From the NCBI GenBank assembly GCA_010202645.1, contig CP047920.1, positions 496,001 to 560,000 of the forward strand: 64,000 bases of DNA. Reading direction: 5' to 3'. Shown here piece after piece: positions 51,996 to 62,123 of the stretch; within the stretch, counting starts at the first letter, position 1, and each line of letters opens with the position of its first letter. Made by a program: the position numbers and the translations under genes. This DNA comes from Candidatus Saccharibacteria bacterium oral taxon 488 (GTDB lineage: Bacteria; Patescibacteriota; Saccharimonadia; Saccharimonadales; Saccharimonadaceae). The notes under the pieces are model-generated. The model saw only the letters and a program-made list of their open reading frames with translations, was not told the origin of the DNA and searched no databases.

Positions 51996-53057
51996 CTAAC
52001 GCCCGTCCCCGTTCGTCCAATCAGTCGCCAGGTCAAACCCATGCGGATGCCGGGCCGCAAAACCGCCAGTATCATACACTTTTCCAGGGCCCATGCTGGT
52101 TTCCACCACCGAACAGCGCGGATAATTACCGTAATTTGCCGCCACCAAAATATAGCCGTCCTTATCCACCTTAGCACCGTCCGCCCGCACCGTGTAGCCA
52201 CCGCCGCCGCAAGCGTTAGCAACAATATTCATCGGTAAATCATAATAAGTCTCGCGGTGCGCCACACCCTTGGAGTCGGTAAATATTTGCGCACCCTTGC
52301 CTTTGGTTAACGGATTTTTGGGCTTGGTGCCGATCACTTCGATTTGCTTTTTAGGTTGTTTGCTGATACGGCTACTTATTTCCTTACGACTAATCTCAAC
52401 ACCGCGCTCAGCCTGGGCCTGGTAGGTCACGATACGAATACCCTTTTCGCCCAGCTGCTTGATCTCCTTAAAACCAATCGGCTGATTCGCATCCTTGATC
52501 TGCTCCACTGGGAAGTCAATGTCAACCTCCTCGGTCACGGTTCGCAGTGGCGCACGGGTAATGTTCATCAGCACGTTTGTCCCATCCAGCAGCATATTAT
52601 CGCTCGTCATAAATTCAACCTTATCCTCGACATACAGCGTGATCCCCGCCGCTTTGGCGATTCGCTGCGGCGTCTGCTCCGCTGTGGTAATATGTGAGCG
52701 CCGCGAACCATCAATGACCGTTACCGGCCGAGCCCGAAAAATTGTCACCGTAAATGTTGTTCCTGTCAGCTCCATATCAATGTCTGGCTTAACAACGTCA
52801 CGCCGCTCATCAACCGTTACCCGCGCCAGCTGTAACGCCTGGCGTACAGTGCGTGCTCGGGTCATGATCGTCTGCTCGTGGCCACGGTCGCGAATCGTCA
52901 CCAGCCGCTCCGCTGACGACTGGGCATGATTATCTTGTGCTTGGGTAGGTTGAGATAGTAGCAGGCCAACCGCACCGGCCACGAAAGCCATGAAGCAGCC
53001 CAGCAAAACAACTGGCCGCCAGCCTTTCTCCATTTGCCATTTCCACCAGTTCATCAT
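51996..53057 (-). CDS. Secreted DUF348/G5/3D-domain cell-wall protein
   Basis: 353 aa. Membrane or signal segment near 14-35, DUF348-type repeats (about 48-150), a G5 domain (about 170-250, with the typical EEVDIDFPVE and VTYQAQAERGVEISRKEI), and a C-terminal 3D domain with conserved aspartates in VYDTGGFAA and HGFDLATDW. This order is seen in Firmicutes YabE/YocH-type wall hydrolases, and in Firmicutes yabE also lies next to ksgA. Likely a peptidoglycan-remodelling enzyme. TATAAT at 53089-53094 on the minus strand is the probable -10. Confidence 0.88.
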   Translation of the reverse strand: MMNWWKWQMEKGWRPVVLLGCFMAFVAGAVGLLLSQPTQAQDNHAQSSAERLVTIRDRGHEQTIMTRARTVRQALQLARVTVDERRDVVKPDIDMELTGTTFTVTIFRARPVTVIDGSRRSHITTAEQTPQRIAKAAGITLYVEDKVEFMTSDNMLLDGTNVLMNITRAPLRTVTEEVDIDFPVEQIKDANQPIGFKEIKQLGEKGIRIVTYQAQAERGVEISRKEISSRISKQPKKQIEVIGTKPKNPLTKGKGAQIFTDSKGVAHRETYYDLPMNIVANACGGGGYTVRADGAKVDKDGYILVAANYGNYPRCSVVETSMGPGKVYDTGGFAARHPHGFDLATDWTNGDGR

Positions 53058-53111
53058 TCTGCTCTAGTACTTAATTAACGGACGTATTATACCATATTTA
53101 TCTAATAATTA

Positions 53112-54311
53112 CTAGTACCACCCTCTGGCCTTGCTGTGCGCCACCGCTTTTTCCCACGAGCCATATCGTCTCATCACGTAGCCATGCATCCAATTCAGCG
53201 AATCAACTGGGTTGAGCGGATTTCCTGGCACTTTACTACACGGCAACGCCTGTGCGAGACCACAGGCGCCACTCCGGCTGCGAGCATTTGGATTCCAGCC
53301 ACTTTCTTTCTGCACCAGCCACTCGGCATAGCCCCACTGGTCACGCGGAACATTTGACGAAGATAGCCACTGATCTTTGTTGCCGCCACCAGTATATGGC
53401 ATAGCGGCATTCTTTGTGCCGATAATTTCAATTTGTTTTTTAGGCTGTTTTGTTACCTGACTAGCAAGCTCCCGACGGCTCACCTCCTTGCCATTTTGCA
53501 CCTCAATCTCATAAGTCACCGTCCGCCGACCCTTTTCGCCCGCCTCTTTCACCTCCTTGTGACCCGTCTCGCGATTGGCATCCCGCACTGTCTCGACCGG
53601 AAAAGCGACATCTTCATCAGTTGTGATCGTCTGCCTACCGTTGCGCCAAACATTCAGCCGCATACCACTAGTAATCGGCGCCTCGAGCGGCATTGATACG
53701 GTATCGTTACTGGCCAGCTGGACACGCTTTTCCTTGAGTAGCGCGCCGACGGTTTTCGTGTGGGTGCGTACTTCAGCCAGTGACCCGTAGAGATTGAGCT
53801 GTAGCGGCGTGGCCCGCTTGATGGTCAAGACTGCATTCGTGCCACTGGCAACCACGTTTTCGGCGGCATGGATATCGACAATATCCTCGCTATAGAGTTT
53901 GATCCCCGCCGCTTTGGCAATTGCCGCCGGGGTTTGCTCGGCCGTGGTTAGCCGAATACGCGCCCGGCCATCGACTACCGTTACCGGCCGAGCTCGAAAA
54001 ATATTAACGTTATATGAACTAGCGACCAGCTCTTCATCAAGTGCTGGCTCCACTACATCTCGCCGCTCGTCAACCTCAATCCGCGCCGCCTTCAGTGCCT
54101 CGCGCACCGTTTTTGCCCGAGTGATAATTGTTTTCTCGACTCCCTTATCGTAGACGCTCATCAGACGCTGGCCGTCGCTCCGTGATGGACGCTCGGTACC
54201 CTGCGCCAGTGCAGCATCCGCTAGCTGGATCAATGTCACTCCAAGCACGAGCAAACCGATCAATAGAAAAATCTTCTTTGAATGGTAGCGAATAGATAAA
54301 CTCTTTTCCAT
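53112..54311 (-). CDS. Secreted DUF348/G5 protein with lysozyme-like C-terminus
   Basis: 399 aa. Signal or anchor segment near 14-37, DUF348 repeats (about 45-230), a G5 domain (about 215-290), and a C-terminal transglycosylase-like domain (about 310-399) with the catalytic-type glutamate in WLVQKESGWNPNA and SRSGACGLAQALP. It is a paralogue of the next gene with a different enzymatic end. The frame is also open to a GTG at 54335, twelve bases after a TATAAT; neither start has a strong ribosome-binding site. Confidence 0.87.
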   Translation of the reverse strand: MEKSLSIRYHSKKIFLLIGLLVLGVTLIQLADAALAQGTERPSRSDGQRLMSVYDKGVEKTIITRAKTVREALKAARIEVDERRDVVEPALDEELVASSYNVNIFRARPVTVVDGRARIRLTTAEQTPAAIAKAAGIKLYSEDIVDIHAAENVVASGTNAVLTIKRATPLQLNLYGSLAEVRTHTKTVGALLKEKRVQLASNDTVSMPLEAPITSGMRLNVWRNGRQTITTDEDVAFPVETVRDANRETGHKEVKEAGEKGRRTVTYEIEVQNGKEVSRRELASQVTKQPKKQIEIIGTKNAAMPYTGGGNKDQWLSSSNVPRDQWGYAEWLVQKESGWNPNARSRSGACGLAQALPCSKVPGNPLNPVDSLNWMHGYVMRRYGSWEKAVAHSKARGWY

Positions 54312-54347
54312 AATCTCGCTCGTGGACAGTGCCACAAACTGCTATGT

Positions 54348-54353
54348 ATTATA
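54348..54353 (-). promoter_or_regulatory. -10 of the lysozyme-like G5 gene
   Basis: TATAAT on the minus strand immediately after the uvrD stop codon. It is twelve bases from the upstream GTG and 36 bases from the preferred ATG. Confidence 0.5.
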
Positions 54354-56450
54354 TCAAATTTTCTCTAATCTGGCGAATTCTACATTAAGCTTTTTCGTCT
54401 TACCATCATCAAATTGCACCGTCACCGCCATTCCGTCAACGTCCACCACCTCACCCGCACCAAATTGTGGGCTTCGCACGTGGTCACCGACCCCTAGGCC
54501 TATGTCATCATAAAACACGTCATCGGCTGGCGGCGCGGCAGGCGCATCCAGACCACCGCTCATCAGCCCCATTTCATCGAGAAATCGCGACGGCAGATTA
54601 TAGCCAATCTGACCAAACTGCGTCCGTGAACTAGCACAGGTCACAAACAGCACCTCTCGGGCCCGCGTTATTCCCACGTAGCAGAGGCGGCGCTCCTCCT
54701 CAACATCATCCGCTTTACCGCTGTCAAATACCCGTGCATGCGGCAAGATCCCCTCCTCCAAGCCAGTCATAAACACCACCGGAAACTCCAGACCCTTCGC
54801 AGCGTGCAGCGTCATCAAGGTAACCTGCTGATCCGCTTGGCCATCGCTTGATGACATCAGCGCCATGTCTTCGAGGAATGTCGATACATCAGCGTAGGCG
54901 CGCGCCTCAGCTACCAAAACACCGAGGTTCTCCAGCCGCTCTTCGGCCTGCACACTGCCATCATTTACCGCCTCGCCGTAGCCAGTCTGCTCAATAATTT
55001 GTTCGATAACCTCGGCCGGTGCGCCGTTCAGTAATTGTTGTAATTTTTGCAGCAATTGACCAAATGCCCGCAGTGACTGCTTGGCGCGAGCGGTCAAACT
55101 TTCGGCCTCATCAACCGCCACTAGCCCTTCAATAATATTCCGACCCGACTGATCATTCCAGTCAAGAAATTTCGCTACGGTCACCGCACCAATACCACGC
55201 TTCGGCAAGTTGACAATCCGCGCGAAGCTAACGCGGTCACTGGGTTGATATAATAACCGGAGATACGCCAGTACGTCCTTGACGACTGCTCGATCCAGAA
55301 ACCGCAGACCGCCCACAATCTTATACGGGATGTGCCGTTGACGCAGCGCGCGCTCTATGGCGTAACTCTGGGCATTGGTGCGATACAGTACTGCTATGTC
55401 GCTATAGGCTCGGCCCATCCTGGCCTGGCGATGAATTTCGTCAGCCACTGCTTGTGCCTCCTCGGCCTCGCTGTACAGTTGCCACAATTGCGGCGTCATC
55501 CCGCCAACCGCTTCTGTCCAGAGGTTTTTGTCGGTGCGCTGGGTATTATGTTGGATTAAGTTATTTGCCACCGTTAAAATTGCACCTGTTGAGCGATAAT
55601 TTTGCTCTAGTTTAATCACTGCCGCACCCGGAAAGTCACGCTCAAAATGAAGAATGTTGGTATAATCTGCACCGCGAAAACTATAAATTGACTGTGCATC
55701 ATCGCCGACCACACAGAGGTTACGCTCTGGACCGACTAGCAGCTTGATCAGTGCATACTGCACCGCATTGGTATCCTGATACTCGTCGATAAGAATGTGG
55801 CGAAATTGCTGCTGCCATTTGTGACGGATATCAGGCGAGGAGCGCAGTAGCTCCACCGCCTTAAGCAATAAATCATCAAAATCGAGCGCCCCAGCCCGGT
55901 GCATAGCGGTCTCGTACGCAGCAAACAATTCGGCAATTTGCTGCTTAGTGGGGCCGACCGCCTGCATCATATACTCATCGGGTGAAAGCATGTCATTTTT
56001 TGCCGCAGAAATAGCCGCAGCGATACGGCGTGGCCTGATATCGCGATCAGTCAGCCCACGCGATTTCATCAACTGCTTGATCAGACCCAGCCGATCATCT
56101 TCATCATAAATAATAAAATTACGACCGAGGCCAATTGACATCCCGTCTATCCTCAGTAGCCGCACACAAATACTATGAAATGTCCCCATCCACGGCATGA
56201 AGCGTCGATCCGAGGCGTCTTCGCCCAACATATCAGCCAACCGCTGGCGCATCTCTCGAGCAGCCTTGTTGGTGAAGGTTACCGCCAAGATACGGCTGGG
56301 AAAAATCCCTCGCTCGCTGATCAGATAGGCGATGCGATGCGTTAAGGTTTTTGTCTTACCACTCCCCGCTCCCGCTAAAATAAGCAGCGGCCCGCCATCA
56401 TGCTGGACGGCTCGCCGCTGTTCGGGGTTGAGTTCAGATAGGATGTCCAT
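54354..56450 (-). CDS. UvrD/PcrA-type DNA helicase
   Basis: Superfamily 1 3'-5' helicase for repair and replication conflicts. 698 aa with Walker A LAGAGSGKTKTLTHRI near 27, the DEYQDTN Walker B near 222, motif V/VI region TLMTLHAAKGLEFPVVF near 548, and a C-terminal Tudor-like tail (DHVRSPQFGAGEVV near 655). The ATG overlaps the stop of the 734-aa gene (TAATG). Confidence 0.95.
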   Translation of the reverse strand: MDILSELNPEQRRAVQHDGGPLLILAGAGSGKTKTLTHRIAYLISERGIFPSRILAVTFTNKAAREMRQRLADMLGEDASDRRFMPWMGTFHSICVRLLRIDGMSIGLGRNFIIYDEDDRLGLIKQLMKSRGLTDRDIRPRRIAAAISAAKNDMLSPDEYMMQAVGPTKQQIAELFAAYETAMHRAGALDFDDLLLKAVELLRSSPDIRHKWQQQFRHILIDEYQDTNAVQYALIKLLVGPERNLCVVGDDAQSIYSFRGADYTNILHFERDFPGAAVIKLEQNYRSTGAILTVANNLIQHNTQRTDKNLWTEAVGGMTPQLWQLYSEAEEAQAVADEIHRQARMGRAYSDIAVLYRTNAQSYAIERALRQRHIPYKIVGGLRFLDRAVVKDVLAYLRLLYQPSDRVSFARIVNLPKRGIGAVTVAKFLDWNDQSGRNIIEGLVAVDEAESLTARAKQSLRAFGQLLQKLQQLLNGAPAEVIEQIIEQTGYGEAVNDGSVQAEERLENLGVLVAEARAYADVSTFLEDMALMSSSDGQADQQVTLMTLHAAKGLEFPVVFMTGLEEGILPHARVFDSGKADDVEEERRLCYVGITRAREVLFVTCASSRTQFGQIGYNLPSRFLDEMGLMSGGLDAPAAPPADDVFYDDIGLGVGDHVRSPQFGAGEVVDVDGMAVTVQFDDGKTKKLNVEFARLEKI

Positions 56451-58654
56451 TACTTATAGTATAGCAGGAAAAAGTACGCCGCTGCACCGCCGCCAACGCC
56501 GATAAGGGCAAAAAGAATGATCAATAGAATGGTCCCGATGCCGGATTTTTTCTTATCAGGCTGGAGCGCTTCCCCGGTGGCTGGCTGGCTGGCTGCCGCA
56601 TCAAACATCGGCTCTGGATCTGGCGCGATCTCGTCACCGGCGGTGTACTGCTGAGGAATGTCGCCCGGAGTGTGCGGTCGACGTGGCGTCTCATCACCAG
56701 CTATCTCAGCGTCACTCTCGTCCATCGACTCGATCGCCATCAGCTCACTGTCTAGCTCCGATGTATCAGCGGCGGGCTGCTTGGACGAAGCGCCTACCGA
56801 TGTAGCATCTGCGTCGAGTTGCTCACTGACCTCGCTGGCTTCAATTTCATCAATGGTCGCTTCAAGGCTCGTACGATCAGCAGCAATGTCAGTATCAGCC
56901 GCCTCATCATGGTGTTCTACTACCTCGTCTCCAGCCGCCGCATCCGTCACCAGACGATCATCATCGGCCGTTAATTCATCCATGGTCAGCCCTTCACTAT
57001 CAGCTGCCTTAGCCGGAGCGTCCTCTGCTAGTAAGCCTTCCTCGATAAAGGCGCTGTCAGTACTAGCTTCGGCTTCACTGGCCATCGATTCATAATCAGG
57101 CACGTCCTTGGTATTGAGCGACACATTGTCTGACGTTAGACCCTCAGCCACATGCGATGGATCGGGCTGCAGAACGAGGCGTGGTGGTCGACGCTTGATC
57201 TCGCGATCAGCTACCGATGAGTGAGCGGTGCTATCATCTGCCATCATATCACTTGACACGTCCTCAGTAGTTTCAGCCATGTTAACACCCTGCTGGCCGT
57301 CATTACCAGTCCGACTGGAGAGATACGAACCAGTCGGCTGAAGCGTCACGCCAGCGCGCGACTGAGAAACGCTATGCCCGCGCATGACAGATGACGGATG
57401 TACAACATCCATGAAACGGCCAGACGGTCGACGCGAAATAGCTGGTGAGGGAGCGACAGTTGACTCGTTACCGCGTTCTGTATCAGAGGAATCGTCAGTT
57501 GGTTTTGCTGCTGACGTATCGGCCACTTTATCCTGCGGCGCGTCTGAGGCGGGTTGGTCGTCTGCCTTTTTATCTGGTGTTTTGATATCTGGAAATACCA
57601 CAGCCGGTTTAGTCTCTGAGGCAGCGCGCGGAAATCCATTGGCTTCCGTCGACGGTGAAGCCGTCTCCCTGGTAGATGATTCCTGTAGTGAGGTCGGTGG
57701 CTCGCCCTGTGACTCACTGTGTGGCTCGTCATGACTAGACTCCGGGGTTATTGACCGGGTCGGCGGTTCTGGTATCGAAGTAGGCGACGGCGAGACAGGC
57801 GACGAGGTTGTCTTGAACGACGGTATCGGCTCGAGCGTTAGCTTCGAGACAGGCTTTGGCTCTGGCTTTGTAACAGAAATCGGGACAGCAGTCGGCGCTG
57901 GTGTTGCTGCAGCCGCCGGCGGCGCACTTGGAGTGTCCGATGAGGCTGATGATTGTGTTGTCTTGGCCGGGGCTGGTGGCTTGCTCGTATCGGTACTTGT
58001 TGACTCGGATGCGGGTACGGCTGATATGGTTGGGGTTGGAGATGCGGGCGCAGACACGGGCGTCGACAGCGGTGCCGGCGTCGATGCCGGTGCAGCGGTC
58101 GGCGACGGAGGCGTTAGCGGCTTGATGGTCAATGGCGGAATCGGTGTTGATGGCGTGGCGGCAGGTGACGGCGGCGTTGATGTTGTTTCAGACTTCTCAA
58201 TCGGCTGCGGTGCGGTAGCTACCGGTCTGCTTAGCGGCGTCGATAATGACACGGTGGGCTGCGCTACCGACTGAGACTGAGGGCGTGACGGCACTACCGG
58301 AGATGTTGCCACTGGCTCGGGCCGAGAGGCGAGAGAACTAGACCGAACAGCCTCGGATGACAGCGTAGCAGCGCCACCTTGGGCGGCTGAATCGGACTGG
58401 GAGATAGGGGTACTGGCCTGATCTGCTGTTTCGAGCTGTGTTGAGGTCGGAGCAGCGGTTGGCTGAGTTGGTTGAGAAACTGGTGCAGACGATGATGTAT
58501 TTGTCACATCTTCAGTAGCACCGGTTGCGGGTGCCGTCGACGTCGCCACGTCCGTATCAACACCGGCCGCCTGCTGAGCCGCTTCTTTTTCCGCCCGTTT
58601 CTGCATCAGTGACGTCACCGCCCGATCAAGTTCGTCAAAATCAATGTCTGACAT
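56450..58654 (-). CDS. Very long disordered, tail-anchored membrane protein
   Basis: 734 aa of low complexity. A short charged N-terminus (1-25) precedes about 400 residues of Pro/Ser/Thr/Ala-rich sequence with many TP and SP steps. A Ser/Asp/Glu-rich acidic region (about 440-690) follows. The chain ends in KKK, one membrane helix (about 705-730) and only a few residues beyond it. No signal peptide, so the bulk is probably cytoplasmic. No family recognised. It lies between tpiA and uvrD with eight-base and overlapping junctions, in the glycolytic operon. Confidence 0.75.
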   Translation of the reverse strand: MSDIDFDELDRAVTSLMQKRAEKEAAQQAAGVDTDVATSTAPATGATEDVTNTSSSAPVSQPTQPTAAPTSTQLETADQASTPISQSDSAAQGGAATLSSEAVRSSSLASRPEPVATSPVVPSRPQSQSVAQPTVSLSTPLSRPVATAPQPIEKSETTSTPPSPAATPSTPIPPLTIKPLTPPSPTAAPASTPAPLSTPVSAPASPTPTISAVPASESTSTDTSKPPAPAKTTQSSASSDTPSAPPAAAATPAPTAVPISVTKPEPKPVSKLTLEPIPSFKTTSSPVSPSPTSIPEPPTRSITPESSHDEPHSESQGEPPTSLQESSTRETASPSTEANGFPRAASETKPAVVFPDIKTPDKKADDQPASDAPQDKVADTSAAKPTDDSSDTERGNESTVAPSPAISRRPSGRFMDVVHPSSVMRGHSVSQSRAGVTLQPTGSYLSSRTGNDGQQGVNMAETTEDVSSDMMADDSTAHSSVADREIKRRPPRLVLQPDPSHVAEGLTSDNVSLNTKDVPDYESMASEAEASTDSAFIEEGLLAEDAPAKAADSEGLTMDELTADDDRLVTDAAAGDEVVEHHDEAADTDIAADRTSLEATIDEIEASEVSEQLDADATSVGASSKQPAADTSELDSELMAIESMDESDAEIAGDETPRRPHTPGDIPQQYTAGDEIAPDPEPMFDAAASQPATGEALQPDKKKSGIGTILLIILFALIGVGGGAAAYFFLLYYK

Positions 58655-58662
58655 AAGCCCCC

Positions 58663-59424
58663 CTATTCTTTATGCGCCTTTTTTACTATCTCCGTAAATT
58701 GATATGCGTCCAGACTCGCTCCGCCAATCAACAGTCCATCAAGTCCCACCACCGCGAGATAATCACCGGCGTTATCGACTGAGACACTGCCGCCATATAC
58801 CACGCGTATCGCTTCGGCTGCTTCCTTGCCAAATAAATGCGTGATCTGCCGGCGAATCACCTTGAGCACCTTGGCAAGGTCACTCGGCTGCGCATACTCA
58901 CCACTGCCGATCGCCCAGACTGGCTCGTAAGCAATCACCACGTGGTCTATTTCCTCAGCTGTAATATTTGCCAGGCCATTTACAATCTGATCCTGGAGCA
59001 CCTCGCGCGTTTCGCCTAGCGTCCGCTCGTGTGCCGTTTCACCAATACAGAGGATTGGTTGAAGCCGATTACGCAGTGCCGCCTGCACCTTGAAACGAAT
59101 ATCCTTGTCGCTCTCCATAAATATATGTCGCCGCTCCGAATGGCCGATAATGACATAATCGACCATACCATGTAGATGTGCCGCTGGCACCTCGCCGGTG
59201 TACGGACCATGGTCACGCCAGTAGCAATTTTGGGCGGCGAGCTTGACGATCCGACGCTTGATTTGCAAGCTCAAACTTTGCAGTGTCAACATCGTTGGCG
59301 CTACCACCACCTCGACGTCGCGGCGGACTGGCAGCTGCTCCATCAGCTTATGTAAATACAAACTGGCCTCATGCATAGTGAGGTTCATCTTCCAATTGCC
59401 GATAATGAGTGTTTTTCGCGTCAT
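58663..59424 (-). CDS. tpiA: Triosephosphate isomerase
   Basis: Interconverts dihydroxyacetone phosphate and glyceraldehyde-3-phosphate. 253 aa with GNWKMN near 9-14, the catalytic histidine in IIGHSERR near 95, the catalytic glutamate in VIAYEPVWAIGSG near 165 and YGGSV near 210. Third gene of pyk-pgk-tpiA. Confidence 0.97.
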   Translation of the reverse strand: MTRKTLIIGNWKMNLTMHEASLYLHKLMEQLPVRRDVEVVVAPTMLTLQSLSLQIKRRIVKLAAQNCYWRDHGPYTGEVPAAHLHGMVDYVIIGHSERRHIFMESDKDIRFKVQAALRNRLQPILCIGETAHERTLGETREVLQDQIVNGLANITAEEIDHVVIAYEPVWAIGSGEYAQPSDLAKVLKVIRRQITHLFGKEAAEAIRVVYGGSVSVDNAGDYLAVVGLDGLLIGGASLDAYQFTEIVKKAHKE

Positions 59425-59443
59425 AATGCTTATGTTTAGTGTA

Positions 59444-60679
59444 TCATTTTAGTCCGTGTGCGTCTAGTAAACTTTCCACACCTGGTAATTTTTTACCGCT
59501 CATCAGCTCGAGGCTGGCTCCGCCACCGGTCGAAATATGCGAAAATTGCTTGCCGTCATGCCCATCCCACCCAAGGACAAACTCCGCCGTATCGCCACCA
59601 CCAATAATTGACGTAACGCCGTGATTTTGTACGATGGCTTCGGCGATCCGAGCCGACCCCCGAGCAAACAACGGATTAGTCGAATACCCCAGCGGCCCGT
59701 TCCAAATGACTGTTTTCGCCGAGGCAATCACCGAGGCAAACTGCGCCATCGTCTCAGCACCAATATCTAGCGCCATCTCACCGTCACCGATCCCATCAAC
59801 CGACACTTCATGGCGATCGCCCGATGTTTCTGGTGACAAAGCCACCGCTACATCACTAGGCAGCCGCAAAAACTGATCGACCCGCTCACCACCAACTTTC
59901 TCGGCAGCACGGCGGTAGATGGCCGCCAGCACCTGCTCTTGATCCGGCTCAACCGTACTGTGGCCCATCCTATGGCCGCGATAGGCGAGGAAGGTGTTGG
60001 CCATCGCCCCACCGATGAGAATCGTGTCAGCTTTATCAATCAGCCGCTCAATCAGCGCAATCTTATCAGCAATCTTCACACCACCAATAATCGCCACTAG
60101 TGGTCGCGCTGGATGCGACATCGCTGCGGTTAGCGCGGTATATTCGTGCACCAATAGATCACCGGCCAGCCCCGGCACATATAATGTAATCGCATGGGTA
60201 CTGGCGTGGGCTCGATGCACCACCGCAAAACCATCCTGCACAAAATAATCCGGCCGCACTGCCCGAGCAATTGCCCTGGCAAACACCATATCGTCACGCG
60301 ACTCCTCATCATAAAACCGCAAATTTTCTAGCATCAGTATGTCGCCGGCTGCCATATGCCGCGCTGCTTGACGAATCTTATCACCGACACAGCCATCAAT
60401 AAACTGCACTGGCCGCCCGAGCAGCTCAGCCAGTCGGCGCGCCACTGGACGCAGACTGTATGCCGGATCGACCCCCTTTGGCCGCCCGAGGTGACTCATC
60501 AAAACAATCTTGCAGCGTTGCTCTAATAGATAGCATAGAGTCGGCAAACTAGCACGAATTCGTAAGTCACTGGCGATCCCACCAGTCGTAGTCAAGGGCA
60601 CATTATAATCAACCCGCACCAGGACGGTTAGCCCGCGGAGATTAACGTCATGAATTGTTTGCTTGAAAAATCTGCCCAC
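59444..60679 (-). CDS. pgk: Phosphoglycerate kinase
   Basis: Makes ATP from 1,3-bisphosphoglycerate. 411 aa with RVDYNVPL near 22, SHLGRPKG near 63, GGVKIADKI near 200 and the nucleotide-binding GGGDTAEFV near 367. The start follows the pyk stop by 12 bases and tpiA follows 19 bases downstream. Confidence 0.97.
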   Translation of the reverse strand: MGRFFKQTIHDVNLRGLTVLVRVDYNVPLTTTGGIASDLRIRASLPTLCYLLEQRCKIVLMSHLGRPKGVDPAYSLRPVARRLAELLGRPVQFIDGCVGDKIRQAARHMAAGDILMLENLRFYDEESRDDMVFARAIARAVRPDYFVQDGFAVVHRAHASTHAITLYVPGLAGDLLVHEYTALTAAMSHPARPLVAIIGGVKIADKIALIERLIDKADTILIGGAMANTFLAYRGHRMGHSTVEPDQEQVLAAIYRRAAEKVGGERVDQFLRLPSDVAVALSPETSGDRHEVSVDGIGDGEMALDIGAETMAQFASVIASAKTVIWNGPLGYSTNPLFARGSARIAEAIVQNHGVTSIIGGGDTAEFVLGWDGHDGKQFSHISTGGGASLELMSGKKLPGVESLLDAHGLK

Positions 60680-60691
60680 CCTTTTCTCGTC

Positions 60692-62116
60692 CTACTCCAT
60701 TGTCCGGATCTGGATATTATCGGTCTTGCCCGGCCGGCCCGGTTGATGACCACTGACCAGCACCAACGTCACTGGATCCTCGCCAAAGTAACCTTCGGCC
60801 TTCAATTCTTCTGCTAATTTATTGGCCGAACCCAGGCCACTTGGACGAACGTATGAGCGCGTGGCGTAACTGAGTGCTAATTTTTGAGCGGTTTTTTGGC
60901 TATCAGTCACGCTAATAATCGGCATATTCGGCCGAAAGGCGCCGACATTCACCGCAGTTACACCCGTACTAGTCTCGGCAATAATTGCCCGCGCCTTAAG
61001 CTCTGTGGCTAACCGCGCCGCCGTGTAGCTGAGCAGCGCATCGTGCTTACGACGCTTCTCGCTTGACTCAACCGCCATGACATCACTGTGCTCCTGAGTG
61101 TACATAATCGTCCGGCGCATCGCCTGCACTGTCTCGATCGGATATTTACCGTTGGCCGTTTCATCCGACAACATCACCGTGTCAGCACCCTGGATGACCG
61201 CATTGGCAACATCGCTCACCTCAGCGCGAGATGGCTCAGGATTGTCAACCATACTGCCCATCATCTGTGTCGCGACGATACTGAGCTTAGAATATTTACG
61301 ACAAAGAGCGATAATACGCCGTTGGATAACTGGCACGATCTCGGCCCCAGCCTCAACCGCCAGGTCACCGCGCGCCACCATGATGCCGTCACTCGCCTTG
61401 ACGATTTCCTCCAGATGCTCATCAGAGATCGCTGACTTGGTCTCGATTTTGGCAATAATATACGCATCCGAGCCCAGCGCCGTCAGCCGCGAGCGCAGAT
61501 CGATAATGTCGTCCTCCGTCTGTACAAAACTAAGCGCCACATAATCAAAATCTTGATTGGCTGCCCACTCAATATCGGCGATATCTTTTGGTGTCAAGAT
61601 ATCACCACCAAAATCGGTATCTGGCAGATTCAACCCTTTACGGCTCATCAAAAATCCGTCATTCTGCACCTCCACCTTGATGGCCGTTGGGCCAGCAATT
61701 TCACGAACGATCGACTTGATCTTGCCATCAAACATATACAGCGGCTCGCCAACTTTCATTTTCTCAGCGAGGTTATATTGGACAGGCAGATTGAAACTTC
61801 CATCGTGTTCTGTGATTGACGAATCAAGCGTCAGCATATCACCAGCCCGCACCGTCAGCATGTTATCTTTGAGAACGCCGAGGCGGATTTTTGGACCTTG
61901 AAGGTCTTGGAGAATGGCAACTGGTTTGCCCTGCTCATGACTGGCCGTGCGAATCCAGTCGATTTGCTCACGCCGCTCGTCATAACTACCGTGGCTGAAA
62001 TTCAGACGAAAGCCATTGACACCGGCCTGCATAAGTTGACTAATTTTATCCTGACTCATCGTTGCCGGACCGACAGTCGCTAGGATTTTGGTACGTTTAA
62101 AAATTGTGTTACTCAT
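60692..62116 (-). CDS. pyk: Pyruvate kinase
   Basis: Last ATP-forming step of glycolysis. 474 aa with TVGPATMS near 14, GFRLNFSHGSY near 35, the catalytic lysine in IAKIETKSAI near 222 and the metal/substrate loop VARGDLAVE near 249. The extra phosphoenolpyruvate-binding domain of Firmicutes enzymes is absent. Leaderless first gene of the glycolytic operon. Confidence 0.97.
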   Translation of the reverse strand: MSNTIFKRTKILATVGPATMSQDKISQLMQAGVNGFRLNFSHGSYDERREQIDWIRTASHEQGKPVAILQDLQGPKIRLGVLKDNMLTVRAGDMLTLDSSITEHDGSFNLPVQYNLAEKMKVGEPLYMFDGKIKSIVREIAGPTAIKVEVQNDGFLMSRKGLNLPDTDFGGDILTPKDIADIEWAANQDFDYVALSFVQTEDDIIDLRSRLTALGSDAYIIAKIETKSAISDEHLEEIVKASDGIMVARGDLAVEAGAEIVPVIQRRIIALCRKYSKLSIVATQMMGSMVDNPEPSRAEVSDVANAVIQGADTVMLSDETANGKYPIETVQAMRRTIMYTQEHSDVMAVESSEKRRKHDALLSYTAARLATELKARAIIAETSTGVTAVNVGAFRPNMPIISVTDSQKTAQKLALSYATRSYVRPSGLGSANKLAEELKAEGYFGEDPVTLVLVSGHQPGRPGKTDNIQIRTME

Positions 62117-62123
62117 CCTTTTG

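Noticed and set aside
57813-58274. 153-aa Gly/Val/Asp-rich + strand frame
   Set aside because: Complement of the Pro/Ser/Thr repeats of the 734-aa protein; no start signal.
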